The notes under the pieces: model-generated | What the model was told of the DNA's origin: nothing | What the model saw: the letters and a program-made list of their open reading frames with translations, nothing else | The model's database searches: none | Assembly (NCBI GenBank): GCA_002305205.1 | Contig: DBQJ01000016.1 | Coordinates: 1-7,277, forward strand | DNA: 7,277 bases | Source of the DNA: a candidate division WWE3 bacterium UBA1397 | GTDB lineage: Bacteria > Patescibacteriota > WWE3 > UBA101185 > UBA10185 | Direction: 5' to 3' | Program-made: the position numbers and the translations under genes | Shown: in pieces, positions 1-6,209 of the stretch | How the letters are laid out: every line of letters starts with the position of its first letter | Position numbering within the stretch: the first letter of the stretch is position 1

Positions 1-81
1 AAGTTTGTTCAATTTGAGCATACTGTTTTGGTAACTAAAGATAGTTATGAGATACTTACTTTACCATCTATAACACTATGA
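1..81 (+). CDS. map: Methionine aminopeptidase type I, C-terminal tail (partial)
   Basis: Reading frame 1 from the first base is open for 26 residues and stops at TGA (79-81). The peptide contains QFEHTVLVTKDSYEILT, which matches the closing segment of type I methionine aminopeptidases (E. coli: AQYEHTIVVT...EILT). The Glu in QFEHT corresponds to the last metal-ligand glutamate of the pita-bread fold. The enzyme removes the initiator methionine from nascent proteins in the cytosol. Everything upstream, including the other metal ligands, lies outside the window. The stop codon overlaps the start of the next gene as ATGA, which implies co-transcription and probable translational coupling. The identification rests on a short but highly characteristic stretch. 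Confidence 0.85.
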   Translation, partial: KFVQFEHTVLVTKDSYEILTLPSITL

Positions 82-1178
82 AATTTACCAGTCGTATAGC
101 AGAAAAGTTCGGAAAGAATAATGTAGACAGGAAAGTATTCTCCCTCCTTTCTACTTTTATAATTATTGTTATTCTTTTCATAGCTGCAGGTATTTTATTT
201 CCTACTACAGTATCAGTAATATTGAATATTCTATGGATTACCATCATAACTCTGGTAGTAATATTCTTTGTTCTGGGGATATTAGTCATTGTCGGAATGA
301 GAAAGGAAGTAGGACAAGTACTAGATGCTTTCCTGGAGGGATCTCTGAAAATAATAGATTTTTTGGAATTAATCAGAAGTCTATGGGCTAAATTTATACA
401 ATTGATAAAAGACTTCCTAATATTTGCAGCACCTTTTATCGCCTATGCTCTCGCTTTTCTAGTGTATATACTTCTACTTCTAATATATAAATCCATAGGC
501 AGAAATAATGACGTTACCGTTCTTACTGTAATAATTACTGCTGTATCGATTTTTGCATTTGGTGTAATCAGTAAACCTCAACAAGATGTTTATGAGCTGA
601 CATGGGGCAAACAATTCACTAAAAAACTAAAGGCCGGCTTTGTTGATGGATTTGAAGTAGTACTTTTCATATTCTTTTTAACTATGGATAGTACAAATAT
701 TTTCTTTCTCCCCGCATCATTAAATGTTCCCCTTCATGCTGAATTTGCCGGATATGATTTTATGAAAAGAAGTTATAACTACAATGATCATATGTCAGTT
801 ACTTTAAATTTCATCTTAATAACAATAATCGTAGAAATAATTAGAAATGCTTTAAGAATATTTACATTAGCCAGATCATATTACTTGGAATACACATCTT
901 CTATAGCTGAAGAACATTCAGGAACTTTATCAGTAATTAAAAATGCCATTAGAAAAAGTTTTCAAAATTCTAAAAGTGATTTAACTAAGTTTATTACTAC
1001 TAATACCGTATTATTTGCTGTATTTCTGTTATTTCCCAGATTAAAATTATTTACCCTTACGATAGCCAGTATATCTAATTTTATCTTAGATTTAATATTC
1101 AGATCCCGTCTCTCACCAAAAAGAGAAAGAGGAACAGATTTAATATCAAGGTGTTTAGTAAAGCTGTTTAAGATATAA
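78..1178 (+). CDS. Multi-pass membrane protein of unknown function
   Basis: I do not recognise a family for this 366-residue protein. It is very hydrophobic, with likely membrane segments near residues 20-42, 44-73, 112-138, 146-165, 191-212, 240-262, 305-320 and 322-342, so roughly seven or eight passes. A short basic N-terminus (residues 1-19, several Lys/Arg) precedes the first segment. Between the second and third segments lies an amphipathic stretch (about 75-110), and a polar loop follows the fourth segment (about 166-186, containing KPQQDVYELTW). Another soluble stretch with an AEEHSGT sequence lies near 264-304. The tail (344-366) is basic, including SPKRERG. No Walker motifs or obvious catalytic signature are visible. 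The ATG overlaps the TGA of the methionine aminopeptidase gene (ATGA), with no Shine-Dalgarno sequence upstream, so it is probably translated by coupling within the map transcript. A transporter or membrane-organising role is possible but unsupported. Confidence 0.8.
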   Translation: MKFTSRIAEKFGKNNVDRKVFSLLSTFIIIVILFIAAGILFPTTVSVILNILWITIITLVVIFFVLGILVIVGMRKEVGQVLDAFLEGSLKIIDFLELIRSLWAKFIQLIKDFLIFAAPFIAYALAFLVYILLLLIYKSIGRNNDVTVLTVIITAVSIFAFGVISKPQQDVYELTWGKQFTKKLKAGFVDGFEVVLFIFFLTMDSTNIFFLPASLNVPLHAEFAGYDFMKRSYNYNDHMSVTLNFILITIIVEIIRNALRIFTLARSYYLEYTSSIAEEHSGTLSVIKNAIRKSFQNSKSDLTKFITTNTVLFAVFLLFPRLKLFTLTIASISNFILDLIFRSRLSPKRERGTDLISRCLVKLFKI

Positions 1179-1218
1179 CCGGATATTTTAAGGATATTTC
1201 ATTATTTACTATTTCTGT

Positions 1219-1224
1219 TATAAA
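1219..1224 (+). promoter_or_regulatory. Extended -10 promoter of rarA
   Basis: TATAAA is preceded by TG one base upstream (TGTTATAAA, 1216-1224), an extended -10 element. No convincing -35 hexamer sits 16-18 bases upstream, which fits extended -10 promoters. The expected transcription start near 1231 would leave only about five bases before the ATG at 1236. It lies in the 57-base gap after the membrane protein gene. Read from pattern only. Confidence 0.5.
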
Positions 1225-1235
1225 TTAGATTGTAT

Positions 1236-2498
1236 ATGAACAAATATTCAGAGGTAAAGGAAAGCGGTATTCCCTTAGCTGAAAGATTGAGACCAAAAAC
1301 ACTTGGTGATTTCATTGGACAGGAACACATTGTTGATAAATCAGGAATTATTGGAAAACTGCTTGAAAAGAAAGATAGAGCTGAATATTTCCCTTCTTTA
1401 ATATTATGGGGGCCTCCGGGATGCGGAAAAACATCATTGGCTAAAATAATTGCCTCTACTCTAAACAGACCCTGTTTTGAATTTTCAGCGGTAAATGCCT
1501 CAATTAAGGAAATTGAAAAAGAAATAAATAATCATTATGAAATAAAACAACGTTCACTTCTTGATGATACGGATAAAAAACAAAACAATAGAATATCCGG
1601 ACCTCCTGTAATTATTATCGATGAAATACATAGATTTAATAAAGCACAGCAGGATACACTTCTTCCTCATGTTGAACAGGGAAAATTTATTCTTATTGGA
1701 GCTACTACAGAAAATCCATCTTTTGAAGTAATAGGCCCTCTTCTTTCAAGAACCAGGGTTGTTATTCTTAAACAACTTAATCCTGAAAATTTAGGAAAAA
1801 TAATAGAAAGAGGATTAAAGGAATTAGATAAAGAAATGAATAGCGACGGAATAGAATTTCTTAAAGACGCATCAAATGGAGATGCAAGAGTAGCTTTAAA
1901 TATTCTTGAGATTGCTTCTCATCTTGCAGAAAATAGAATAATCGGGATTGAGGAAATAAAGAACGCACTCCAAAAAAGTCAGCTGTCTTTTGATTTAAGA
2001 GGTGAGGAATACTATAACACGATATCTGCTCTTCACAAATCAATAAGAGGGTCTGATCCTAATGCTGCGTTGTATTATCTTGCCAGGTTACTGGAATCGG
2101 GTCAGGATCCTTTATATATAGCAAGAAGATTAATACGATGTGCGTCGGAAGATATTGGGTTGAATGATCCCCAAGCCCTTGTTATCTCGGTATCGGCATT
2201 CCAAGCATGTGAAAAGATGGGTATGCCGGAGTGTAGTTTAGCCCTTGCTGAAACTGTAGTTTATCTTTCTAGATCACCAAAATCCAACTCTCTTTACATC
2301 TCCTACGGTAAGGCAGTTGAAGATGTACAAAAATATGGAAATCTTCCGATACCTCTTCATATAAGAAATGCTCCTACACAATTAATGAAAGATATAGGTT
2401 ATGGGAAAGGATATGATTATTATCACAGCCCTACCGGAGAAAAAAAACATGATGTGGAATATTTTCCGGATAGGCTAAAGGGTAGAAAATATCTATAA
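1236..2498 (+). CDS. rarA: RarA/MgsA-type replication-associated recombination AAA+ ATPase
   Basis: This is a 420-residue cytoplasmic AAA+ ATPase of the RarA/MgsA (Mgs1/WRNIP1) family, related to clamp-loader subunits and acting at stalled replication forks. Numbering from ATG 1236, the N-terminus has the family opening PLAERLRPKTLGDFIGQEH (13-31). Walker A is GPPGCGKT (59-66), Walker B is IIIDE within IIIDEIHRFN (126-135), sensor 1 lies in GATTENPSF (155-163), and LSRTRVV (170-176) carries the probable arginine finger. The C-terminal half has the RarA signatures LARLLESGQDPLYIARRLIR and ASEDIGLNDPQA. Length is close to the roughly 430-450 usual for the family. A charged stretch around 99-123 before Walker B looks about 15 residues longer than in E. 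coli RarA. A TTG six bases upstream (1230) is possible but less likely because of the promoter position. There is no Shine-Dalgarno sequence. It converges with the glycosidase gene. Confidence 0.95.
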   Translation: MNKYSEVKESGIPLAERLRPKTLGDFIGQEHIVDKSGIIGKLLEKKDRAEYFPSLILWGPPGCGKTSLAKIIASTLNRPCFEFSAVNASIKEIEKEINNHYEIKQRSLLDDTDKKQNNRISGPPVIIIDEIHRFNKAQQDTLLPHVEQGKFILIGATTENPSFEVIGPLLSRTRVVILKQLNPENLGKIIERGLKELDKEMNSDGIEFLKDASNGDARVALNILEIASHLAENRIIGIEEIKNALQKSQLSFDLRGEEYYNTISALHKSIRGSDPNAALYYLARLLESGQDPLYIARRLIRCASEDIGLNDPQALVISVSAFQACEKMGMPECSLALAETVVYLSRSPKSNSLYISYGKAVEDVQKYGNLPIPLHIRNAPTQLMKDIGYGKGYDYYHSPTGEKKHDVEYFPDRLKGRKYL

Positions 2499-2504
2499 AA
2501 GGAA

Positions 2505-2536
2505 TTAATAAAGCCCGTGCTTAATTACTTTATTAA
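2505..2536 (-). terminator. Possible hairpin terminator between convergent genes
   Basis: The 26-base gap between the rarA stop and the glycosidase stop, plus the glycosidase's last codons, holds a perfect 9-base inverted repeat, TTAATAAAG (2505-2513) and CTTTATTAA (2528-2536), with a 14-base loop. A competing smaller hairpin AAGC-CCGT-GCTT lies inside (2511-2522). On the minus strand the stem is followed by the T-rich TTCCTTTT, so it could end glycosidase transcription. On the plus strand there is no U-tract. The stem is nearly all A-T, so the call is weak. Confidence 0.3.
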
Positions 2537-3727
2537 AATGATTGCATTAGGAAGAGATCTTCCGGGACCAGCAACATATTTTCCACCGGTATACATAGCC
2601 GAGGACCCGCCTCCATCCAGATTTAGAGCGTGTTTTACACCTAAAGCTCTCATCACATATGCAGCATCTTTTACTGTTGCATTGTTGATAATAACAAGAT
2701 AAATGTTCTCTCCCCCTACTCCAATAGCCCCTCTAGGTCCTTTCGCATCCTTTTGATAGGAAGACAGATCATCGTCTTTAACTACAACTTCCCCGTCATA
2801 AACCAAAGTAGGATAATTTGAGATACCTGCGGATACACTGCCCCCATCATAATCACTTGATTTTTTATAAAAAGATGAATTTCCTCCCTTAAATGTTATT
2901 AAACCTGTCTTTGACCAGGACAGTGCATCTTTATGTTCCCATTTAGCCTCATTGCTGTCATAAATCCCAAAGTCAGTAGAATTAACCTTACCGCTACATG
3001 AAGAGTAATCAGGAGGACAGAAATAGGAACCGTTTATTCCTGCAAAACCCCCGTTCTCAGAAACATAATCAGATAAACTCTTTGTATCACAATTGTCTTT
3101 ACATGACCCCGATGATGCCGATACTGTTTTAACCTTAACCTCGGACATAGCTACCTTTATCAAATGTATATTAAACTTCCCTCTATCTGTATCTATTGAC
3201 TGGTAACTGTACCCGGAAGCCTGTACTTGTTGCTGAAGTTTCTTCATGTATTCAGAATATTGACCATCAAGCGAAGTAATCTGTATAGATATTTCAGAGG
3301 AAATACTGTTGAAATTCTTAGATATCAGATATTCTCCCCATGTCTTTTTTATCTCTGTCAGATCCGGTAACTCCAACCCCACTTCATTATTTCTGGATAT
3401 CTTCTGATTAAGAATATCCAGCAAATTAAATACATCATCAATCTTTATTTCATCATCTTTCTGTGTTTGTTTATATTTGTTTAATTCTTCCTGCAAAGAT
3501 AATATTTCCGAGCTTATAGATATATTTTCCCTGATTTTTAAGCTGTCCTGAAAAAGAGATTCACTAAAGTTTGCTGTAAAGAAAGACTGGGATGATTCGA
3601 TTTTTGATAATCTATTTTCTAAAATATTAATTTTGCTGTTTTGATATATCAGAAACAAAACCAAAATGATTAATGCTAAAGATACAATTCCGATCTTTAA
3701 TAATTTAACAGTAAATGTTTTTACCAT
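2525..3727 (-). CDS. Membrane-anchored coiled-coil protein with phosphodiester glycosidase (NAGPA/DUF2233) domain
   Basis: This 400-residue protein has one N-terminal hydrophobic segment (about 10-28) after a basic start, without a clear cleavage site, so it is probably a type II signal-anchor protein with its body outside the membrane. Residues 30-115 and 145-170 are rich in Glu/Lys/Gln/Leu and look like coiled coil. The C-terminal half (about 183-400) is a phosphodiester glycosidase domain, the family of the human mannose 6-phosphate uncovering enzyme. Visible signatures are GFAGINGSYF (227-236), RGAIGVGG (332-339) and NLDGGGSSAM (369-378), with PGRSLPNAIIL near the end. Members cleave glycan phosphodiesters; bacterial ones are thought to act on cell-wall or capsule glycans, so an envelope substrate is inferred. 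Four cysteines (209, 213, 237, 244) cluster at the start of the domain and could form two disulfides. The ATG lies 7 bases after a TATAAT box, which supports this start. It is divergent from the phosphorylase gene. Confidence 0.85.
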   Translation of the reverse strand: MVKTFTVKLLKIGIVSLALIILVLFLIYQNSKINILENRLSKIESSQSFFTANFSESLFQDSLKIRENISISSEILSLQEELNKYKQTQKDDEIKIDDVFNLLDILNQKISRNNEVGLELPDLTEIKKTWGEYLISKNFNSISSEISIQITSLDGQYSEYMKKLQQQVQASGYSYQSIDTDRGKFNIHLIKVAMSEVKVKTVSASSGSCKDNCDTKSLSDYVSENGGFAGINGSYFCPPDYSSCSGKVNSTDFGIYDSNEAKWEHKDALSWSKTGLITFKGGNSSFYKKSSDYDGGSVSAGISNYPTLVYDGEVVVKDDDLSSYQKDAKGPRGAIGVGGENIYLVIINNATVKDAAYVMRALGVKHALNLDGGGSSAMYTGGKYVAGPGRSLPNAIILIK

Positions 3728-3734
3728 TCCGCTA

Positions 3735-3763
3735 ATTATATATGTAATACTATTATTAGTTAA
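3735..3763 (-). promoter_or_regulatory. Promoter of the glycosidase gene, probably giving a leaderless mRNA
   Basis: On the minus strand, TTAACT (3763-3758) is followed by a 17-base spacer and a perfect TATAAT (3740-3735). Seven bases then precede the ATG at 3727. Transcription normally starts about seven bases after the -10 box, so the message should begin at or next to the start codon. No Shine-Dalgarno sequence fits in that space. Confidence 0.6.
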
Positions 3764-3779
3764 TTATTATATTTTAAAC

Positions 3780-3788
3780 TGATATAAT
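3780..3788 (+). promoter_or_regulatory. Extended -10 promoter of the phosphorylase/kinase-like operon
   Basis: TGATATAAT (3780-3788) is a perfect extended -10 element, TG-n-TATAAT. The -35 region (about 3760-3765, TTAATT) is poor, as is common with extended -10 promoters. The ATG at 3804 is 15 bases downstream, so the leader would be about eight or nine bases with no Shine-Dalgarno motif. It shares the 76-base divergent region 3728-3803 with the glycosidase promoter, so the two could influence each other. Confidence 0.6.
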
Positions 3789-3803
3789 TCTTAAGTTAAA
3801 GCT

Positions 3804-5429
3804 ATGCCCAATTTACAAAAAGTTGCATATTTTTCTATGGAAGTAGGTCTCTCTTCCAAAATACCCACATATTCTGGGGGTTTAGGTATTCTTGCCGGAG
3901 ACACTTTAAAAGCTGCTGCTGATATTAAATTCCCTATGGTAGGTATTACACTGCTTACCAAACACGGATATTTTTTTCAGAATTTAGAAAAAGGACATCA
4001 AGAGGAAGAACCCGTTCTGTGGCGTATAGATGATTTTCTGCGACCTATTGATGCAAAGATAAAAGTAAATATCGGAAAAGAAGAAATAACTGTCGGGTGC
4101 TGGGTTGCAGAAATATTCGGATACGAAGGTTATCTGGTACCATTATATTTCCTGCATACTGATTTTCCCGAAAATACAGAAAAAGCGAGGGAGATAACGG
4201 ATTATCTTTACGGGGATGGCCATGACTACAGACTTCAACAGGAGATAATACTAGGTATTGGGGGAATGAGAATGCTCAAAGAATTAGGGTATGAAGAAAT
4301 TGAGAGATATCATATGAACGAAGGCCACTCTTCTCTCCTTGTTCTTGAGCTTGCCAATAGATTAAAAAATATCGATGAAGTTAAAAAACAGTGTATTTTT
4401 ACCACCCACACACCTGTACCTGCCGGACATGACAAATTTGAAATGGATTTGGTTAAAAATATGCTTGAACCTGAATTATATGAAGTAATTCCTAAGGAAT
4501 ACAAAGATAAGGGAGAATTAAATATGACGGAACTGGCACTAGATTTCAGCCACTATGTTAATGGGGTGGCTAAAAGCCATTCTGAGATATCTAAAACAAT
4601 ATTTCCAAATTATCCTATACATTCAATAACTAACGGTGTTCATGCTGTAACATGGACATCCCCACATTTCGCACACATATATGATAAACATCTTCCCAGC
4701 TGGAGACACGATCCCTCTTCTTTAAGATATGTTTCTCAGATAACACCTTCTGAGATATGGAACGCTCATTTTGAAGCAAAGAAACAAATAATTGACTTTG
4801 CTAATTCCTACAGCAATGCAGGACTTGATTATGATTTTTTTACCATTGGGTGGGCTAGAAGATTTACATCATATAAAAGACCTGATTTTCTTCTGACAGA
4901 TCCTAAAAGACTAATTCAGATTGCTGAGAAGGTAGGACCTATCCAAATAGTATATGCCGGAAAAGCCCACCCTAAAGATGAGGCCGGAAAAGCATTGATT
5001 AAAAAAACACTGGATTTAAAAAATGAACTAAAAGGCAAAGTTACTATGGTTTATATGCAGAATTATGATATGTATCTGTCTAAGTTTATAACTTCGGGTG
5101 TTGATGTTTGGCTTAATACACCACTACCTCCTTATGAAGCTTCGGGAACAAGCGGTATGAAAGCTGCTTTGAACGGAATTCCTCATTTAAGTGTGTTAGA
5201 CGGATGGTGGAAGGAAGGCTACGTTGAAGGAGAAACAGGATGGTCTTTCTCTACTCCCGAGGAACTGTACTCTTTATTAGAAAACACTATTGTTCCGTGT
5301 TTTTATCATGAAAAGGAAAAATGGTTAAGTGTTATGCAGAATGCTATTAAGCTAAACGGATCTTTTTTTAACTCTCAAAGAATGCTTATGGAATATATTA
5401 AAAATGCTTATCAAATTGAAGGGATATAG
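3804..5429 (+). CDS. glgP: Short alpha-glucan (glycogen/maltodextrin) phosphorylase, GT35
   Basis: This 541-residue cytoplasmic enzyme should cleave alpha-1,4-glucans with phosphate, releasing glucose 1-phosphate. It matches the alpha-glucan phosphorylase subfamily (TIGR02094 type). The N-terminus has YFSMEVGL (9-16) and YSGGLGILAGD (23-33), the glucan/phosphate-loop region. YHMNEGHSSLL lies at 169-179. TNGVHAVTW (276-284) contains His280, equivalent to rabbit His377. ARRFTSYKRPD (351-361) supplies Arg353 and Lys358, equivalent to the phosphate-binding Arg569 and Lys574. EASGTSGMKAALNG (445-458) carries Lys453, the expected PLP Schiff-base lysine, and SVLDGWWKEGY follows. All core catalytic residues are therefore present. 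It is much shorter than the roughly 800-850 residues of classical GT35 enzymes and lacks their N-terminal regulatory and dimer elements, but short forms are known in archaea and some bacteria. The kinase-like gene follows 5 bases after its TAG. Storage glycogen or scavenged maltodextrin could be the substrate. Confidence 0.93.
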   Translation: MPNLQKVAYFSMEVGLSSKIPTYSGGLGILAGDTLKAAADIKFPMVGITLLTKHGYFFQNLEKGHQEEEPVLWRIDDFLRPIDAKIKVNIGKEEITVGCWVAEIFGYEGYLVPLYFLHTDFPENTEKAREITDYLYGDGHDYRLQQEIILGIGGMRMLKELGYEEIERYHMNEGHSSLLVLELANRLKNIDEVKKQCIFTTHTPVPAGHDKFEMDLVKNMLEPELYEVIPKEYKDKGELNMTELALDFSHYVNGVAKSHSEISKTIFPNYPIHSITNGVHAVTWTSPHFAHIYDKHLPSWRHDPSSLRYVSQITPSEIWNAHFEAKKQIIDFANSYSNAGLDYDFFTIGWARRFTSYKRPDFLLTDPKRLIQIAEKVGPIQIVYAGKAHPKDEAGKALIKKTLDLKNELKGKVTMVYMQNYDMYLSKFITSGVDVWLNTPLPPYEASGTSGMKAALNGIPHLSVLDGWWKEGYVEGETGWSFSTPEELYSLLENTIVPCFYHEKEKWLSVMQNAIKLNGSFFNSQRMLMEYIKNAYQIEGI

Positions 5430-5434
5430 TATAT

Positions 5435-6136
5435 ATGAAAGCTAAAATTATTGCCACTATAGGGCCGTCTTCAATTGAAAAGAATATATTGGAAAATATG
5501 TACAAAGAAGGAATGAGTATTGCCAGAGTAAATAGCGCTTACGGAGGAAAAGATCAATACGAACAAATATTTAATAACTTGAAAGATATAGATCCAAAAG
5601 GGGATATAAAGATATTATTTGATATTAAGAATGATAAGTATCTCAATTATTGCAAAGAAAAGAATATAGAAATGATAGCCATCTCCTTTACAGAGGGCAA
5701 AGATCAAATAATAAAAGTAAGGGAATCAATACCCAACTCATTCATAATATCAAAGATAGAATCAGTAAAGGGGGTACAAAACTATAAAGAAATACTGGAT
5801 TATTCTGATGGGATAATGGTAGCCAGGGGAGACTTGAGCAAGGCTGTAAATTTAGAAAAAGTACCTCCTCTGCAAAAGAAATTAACTAAGGATGCTTTAA
5901 TTCAAGGTAAGTTAGTAATTGCAGCAACTGAAATGCTTTTATCTATGGTTGTTAAGAAAAAACCAACTAATGCTGAAGCATCTGATGTTGCTAATGCTGT
6001 ATTTGATGGGGTGCATGCCGTAATGCTTTCAGAAGAAACAGCTATAGGAAAAAATCCCGTAGAATCTGTAAATTATATGAGAAGAATCGTTGAAGAAGCA
6101 GAAAAATGGTGTCTATCCAACATCTGTACTATTTAA
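5435..6136 (+). CDS. Minimal pyruvate kinase-like protein (A domain only)
   Basis: This 233-residue protein is homologous to pyruvate kinase, which makes ATP and pyruvate from phosphoenolpyruvate and ADP, but it is about half the usual ~470 residues. It keeps the A-domain barrel: KIIATIGPSS (4-13), IARVNSAYGG (29-38), IAISFTEGKD (81-90), SKIESVKGV (106-114), DGIMVARGDL (125-134), VIAATEMLLSM (161-171) and EASDVANAVFDG (181-192). Equivalents of rabbit Arg72, Asn74, Asp112, Lys269, Glu271, Asp295 and Thr327 appear at Arg31, Asn33, Asp63, Lys107, Glu109, Asp133 and Thr165. The B (lid) domain is absent: after FDIKNDKY (62-69) the chain goes straight back into the barrel. The usual DTKGPEIR is degraded to DIKNDKYL, losing Thr113 and the Glu of GPE, and Ser76 and His77 have become Ala and Tyr. 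The C-terminal allosteric domain is missing, and no homologous sequence follows the TAA. It starts 5 bases after the phosphorylase; GAAGGG at 5418-5423 could be a weak ribosome site. It may be a reduced kinase, or a PEP/pyruvate-binding protein of another function. Confidence 0.85.
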   Translation: MKAKIIATIGPSSIEKNILENMYKEGMSIARVNSAYGGKDQYEQIFNNLKDIDPKGDIKILFDIKNDKYLNYCKEKNIEMIAISFTEGKDQIIKVRESIPNSFIISKIESVKGVQNYKEILDYSDGIMVARGDLSKAVNLEKVPPLQKKLTKDALIQGKLVIAATEMLLSMVVKKKPTNAEASDVANAVFDGVHAVMLSEETAIGKNPVESVNYMRRIVEEAEKWCLSNICTI

Positions 6137-6169
6137 TACTTGGGGTAAGTAAAAAGGCTTTATAAATAT

Positions 6170-6203
6170 ATCCTATTTCCTCTAATATCTCTAGGATTTT
6201 ATT
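6170..6203 (+). terminator. Possible weak terminator after the pyruvate kinase-like gene
   Basis: In the 73-base gap between convergent genes, ATCCTA (6170-6175) and TAGGAT (6192-6197) form a 6-base stem with a 16-base loop. It is followed on the plus strand by TTTTATT. The position after the operon's last gene is right, but the stem is short and the loop long, so this is tentative. I see no other element in this gap. Confidence 0.3.
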
Positions 6204-6209
6204 CTACCT

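Noticed and set aside
79..81. Possible alternative genetic code with TGA read as glycine
   Set aside because: TGA ends the methionine aminopeptidase frame exactly where the protein family ends, and the other genes end normally at TAA or TAG with no internal TGA needed.
68..289. 73-codon minus-strand open frame over the membrane protein start
   Set aside because: It is antisense to hydrophobic coding sequence; its Ile/Thr/Arg-rich content is typical of such shadows.
1230..1232. TTG as the start of rarA
   Set aside because: It lies only 5 bases after the -10 box and would fall at or before the expected transcription start. The ATG at 1236 is a better start and costs only two residues.
1861..2043. 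60-codon minus-strand open frame inside rarA
   Set aside because: It is antisense to a well-conserved RarA region, has no family resemblance and no promoter or ribosome site.
2517..2702. 61-codon plus-strand open frame opposite the glycosidase C-terminus
   Set aside because: It is antisense to the strongly conserved NLDGGGSSAM and RGAIGV coding region and has no recognisable sequence.
4310..4504. 64-codon minus-strand open frame inside the phosphorylase gene
   Set aside because: It is antisense to conserved coding sequence and its residues look like a by-product of the opposite frame.
5435..6209. Frameshift or decay explaining the short pyruvate kinase-like protein
   Set aside because: The missing B domain is an internal clean absence with the frame maintained on both sides, and no remnant of the C-terminal domain is visible in the 73 bases after the stop in any frame. 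Reduced architecture is more likely than a pseudogene.
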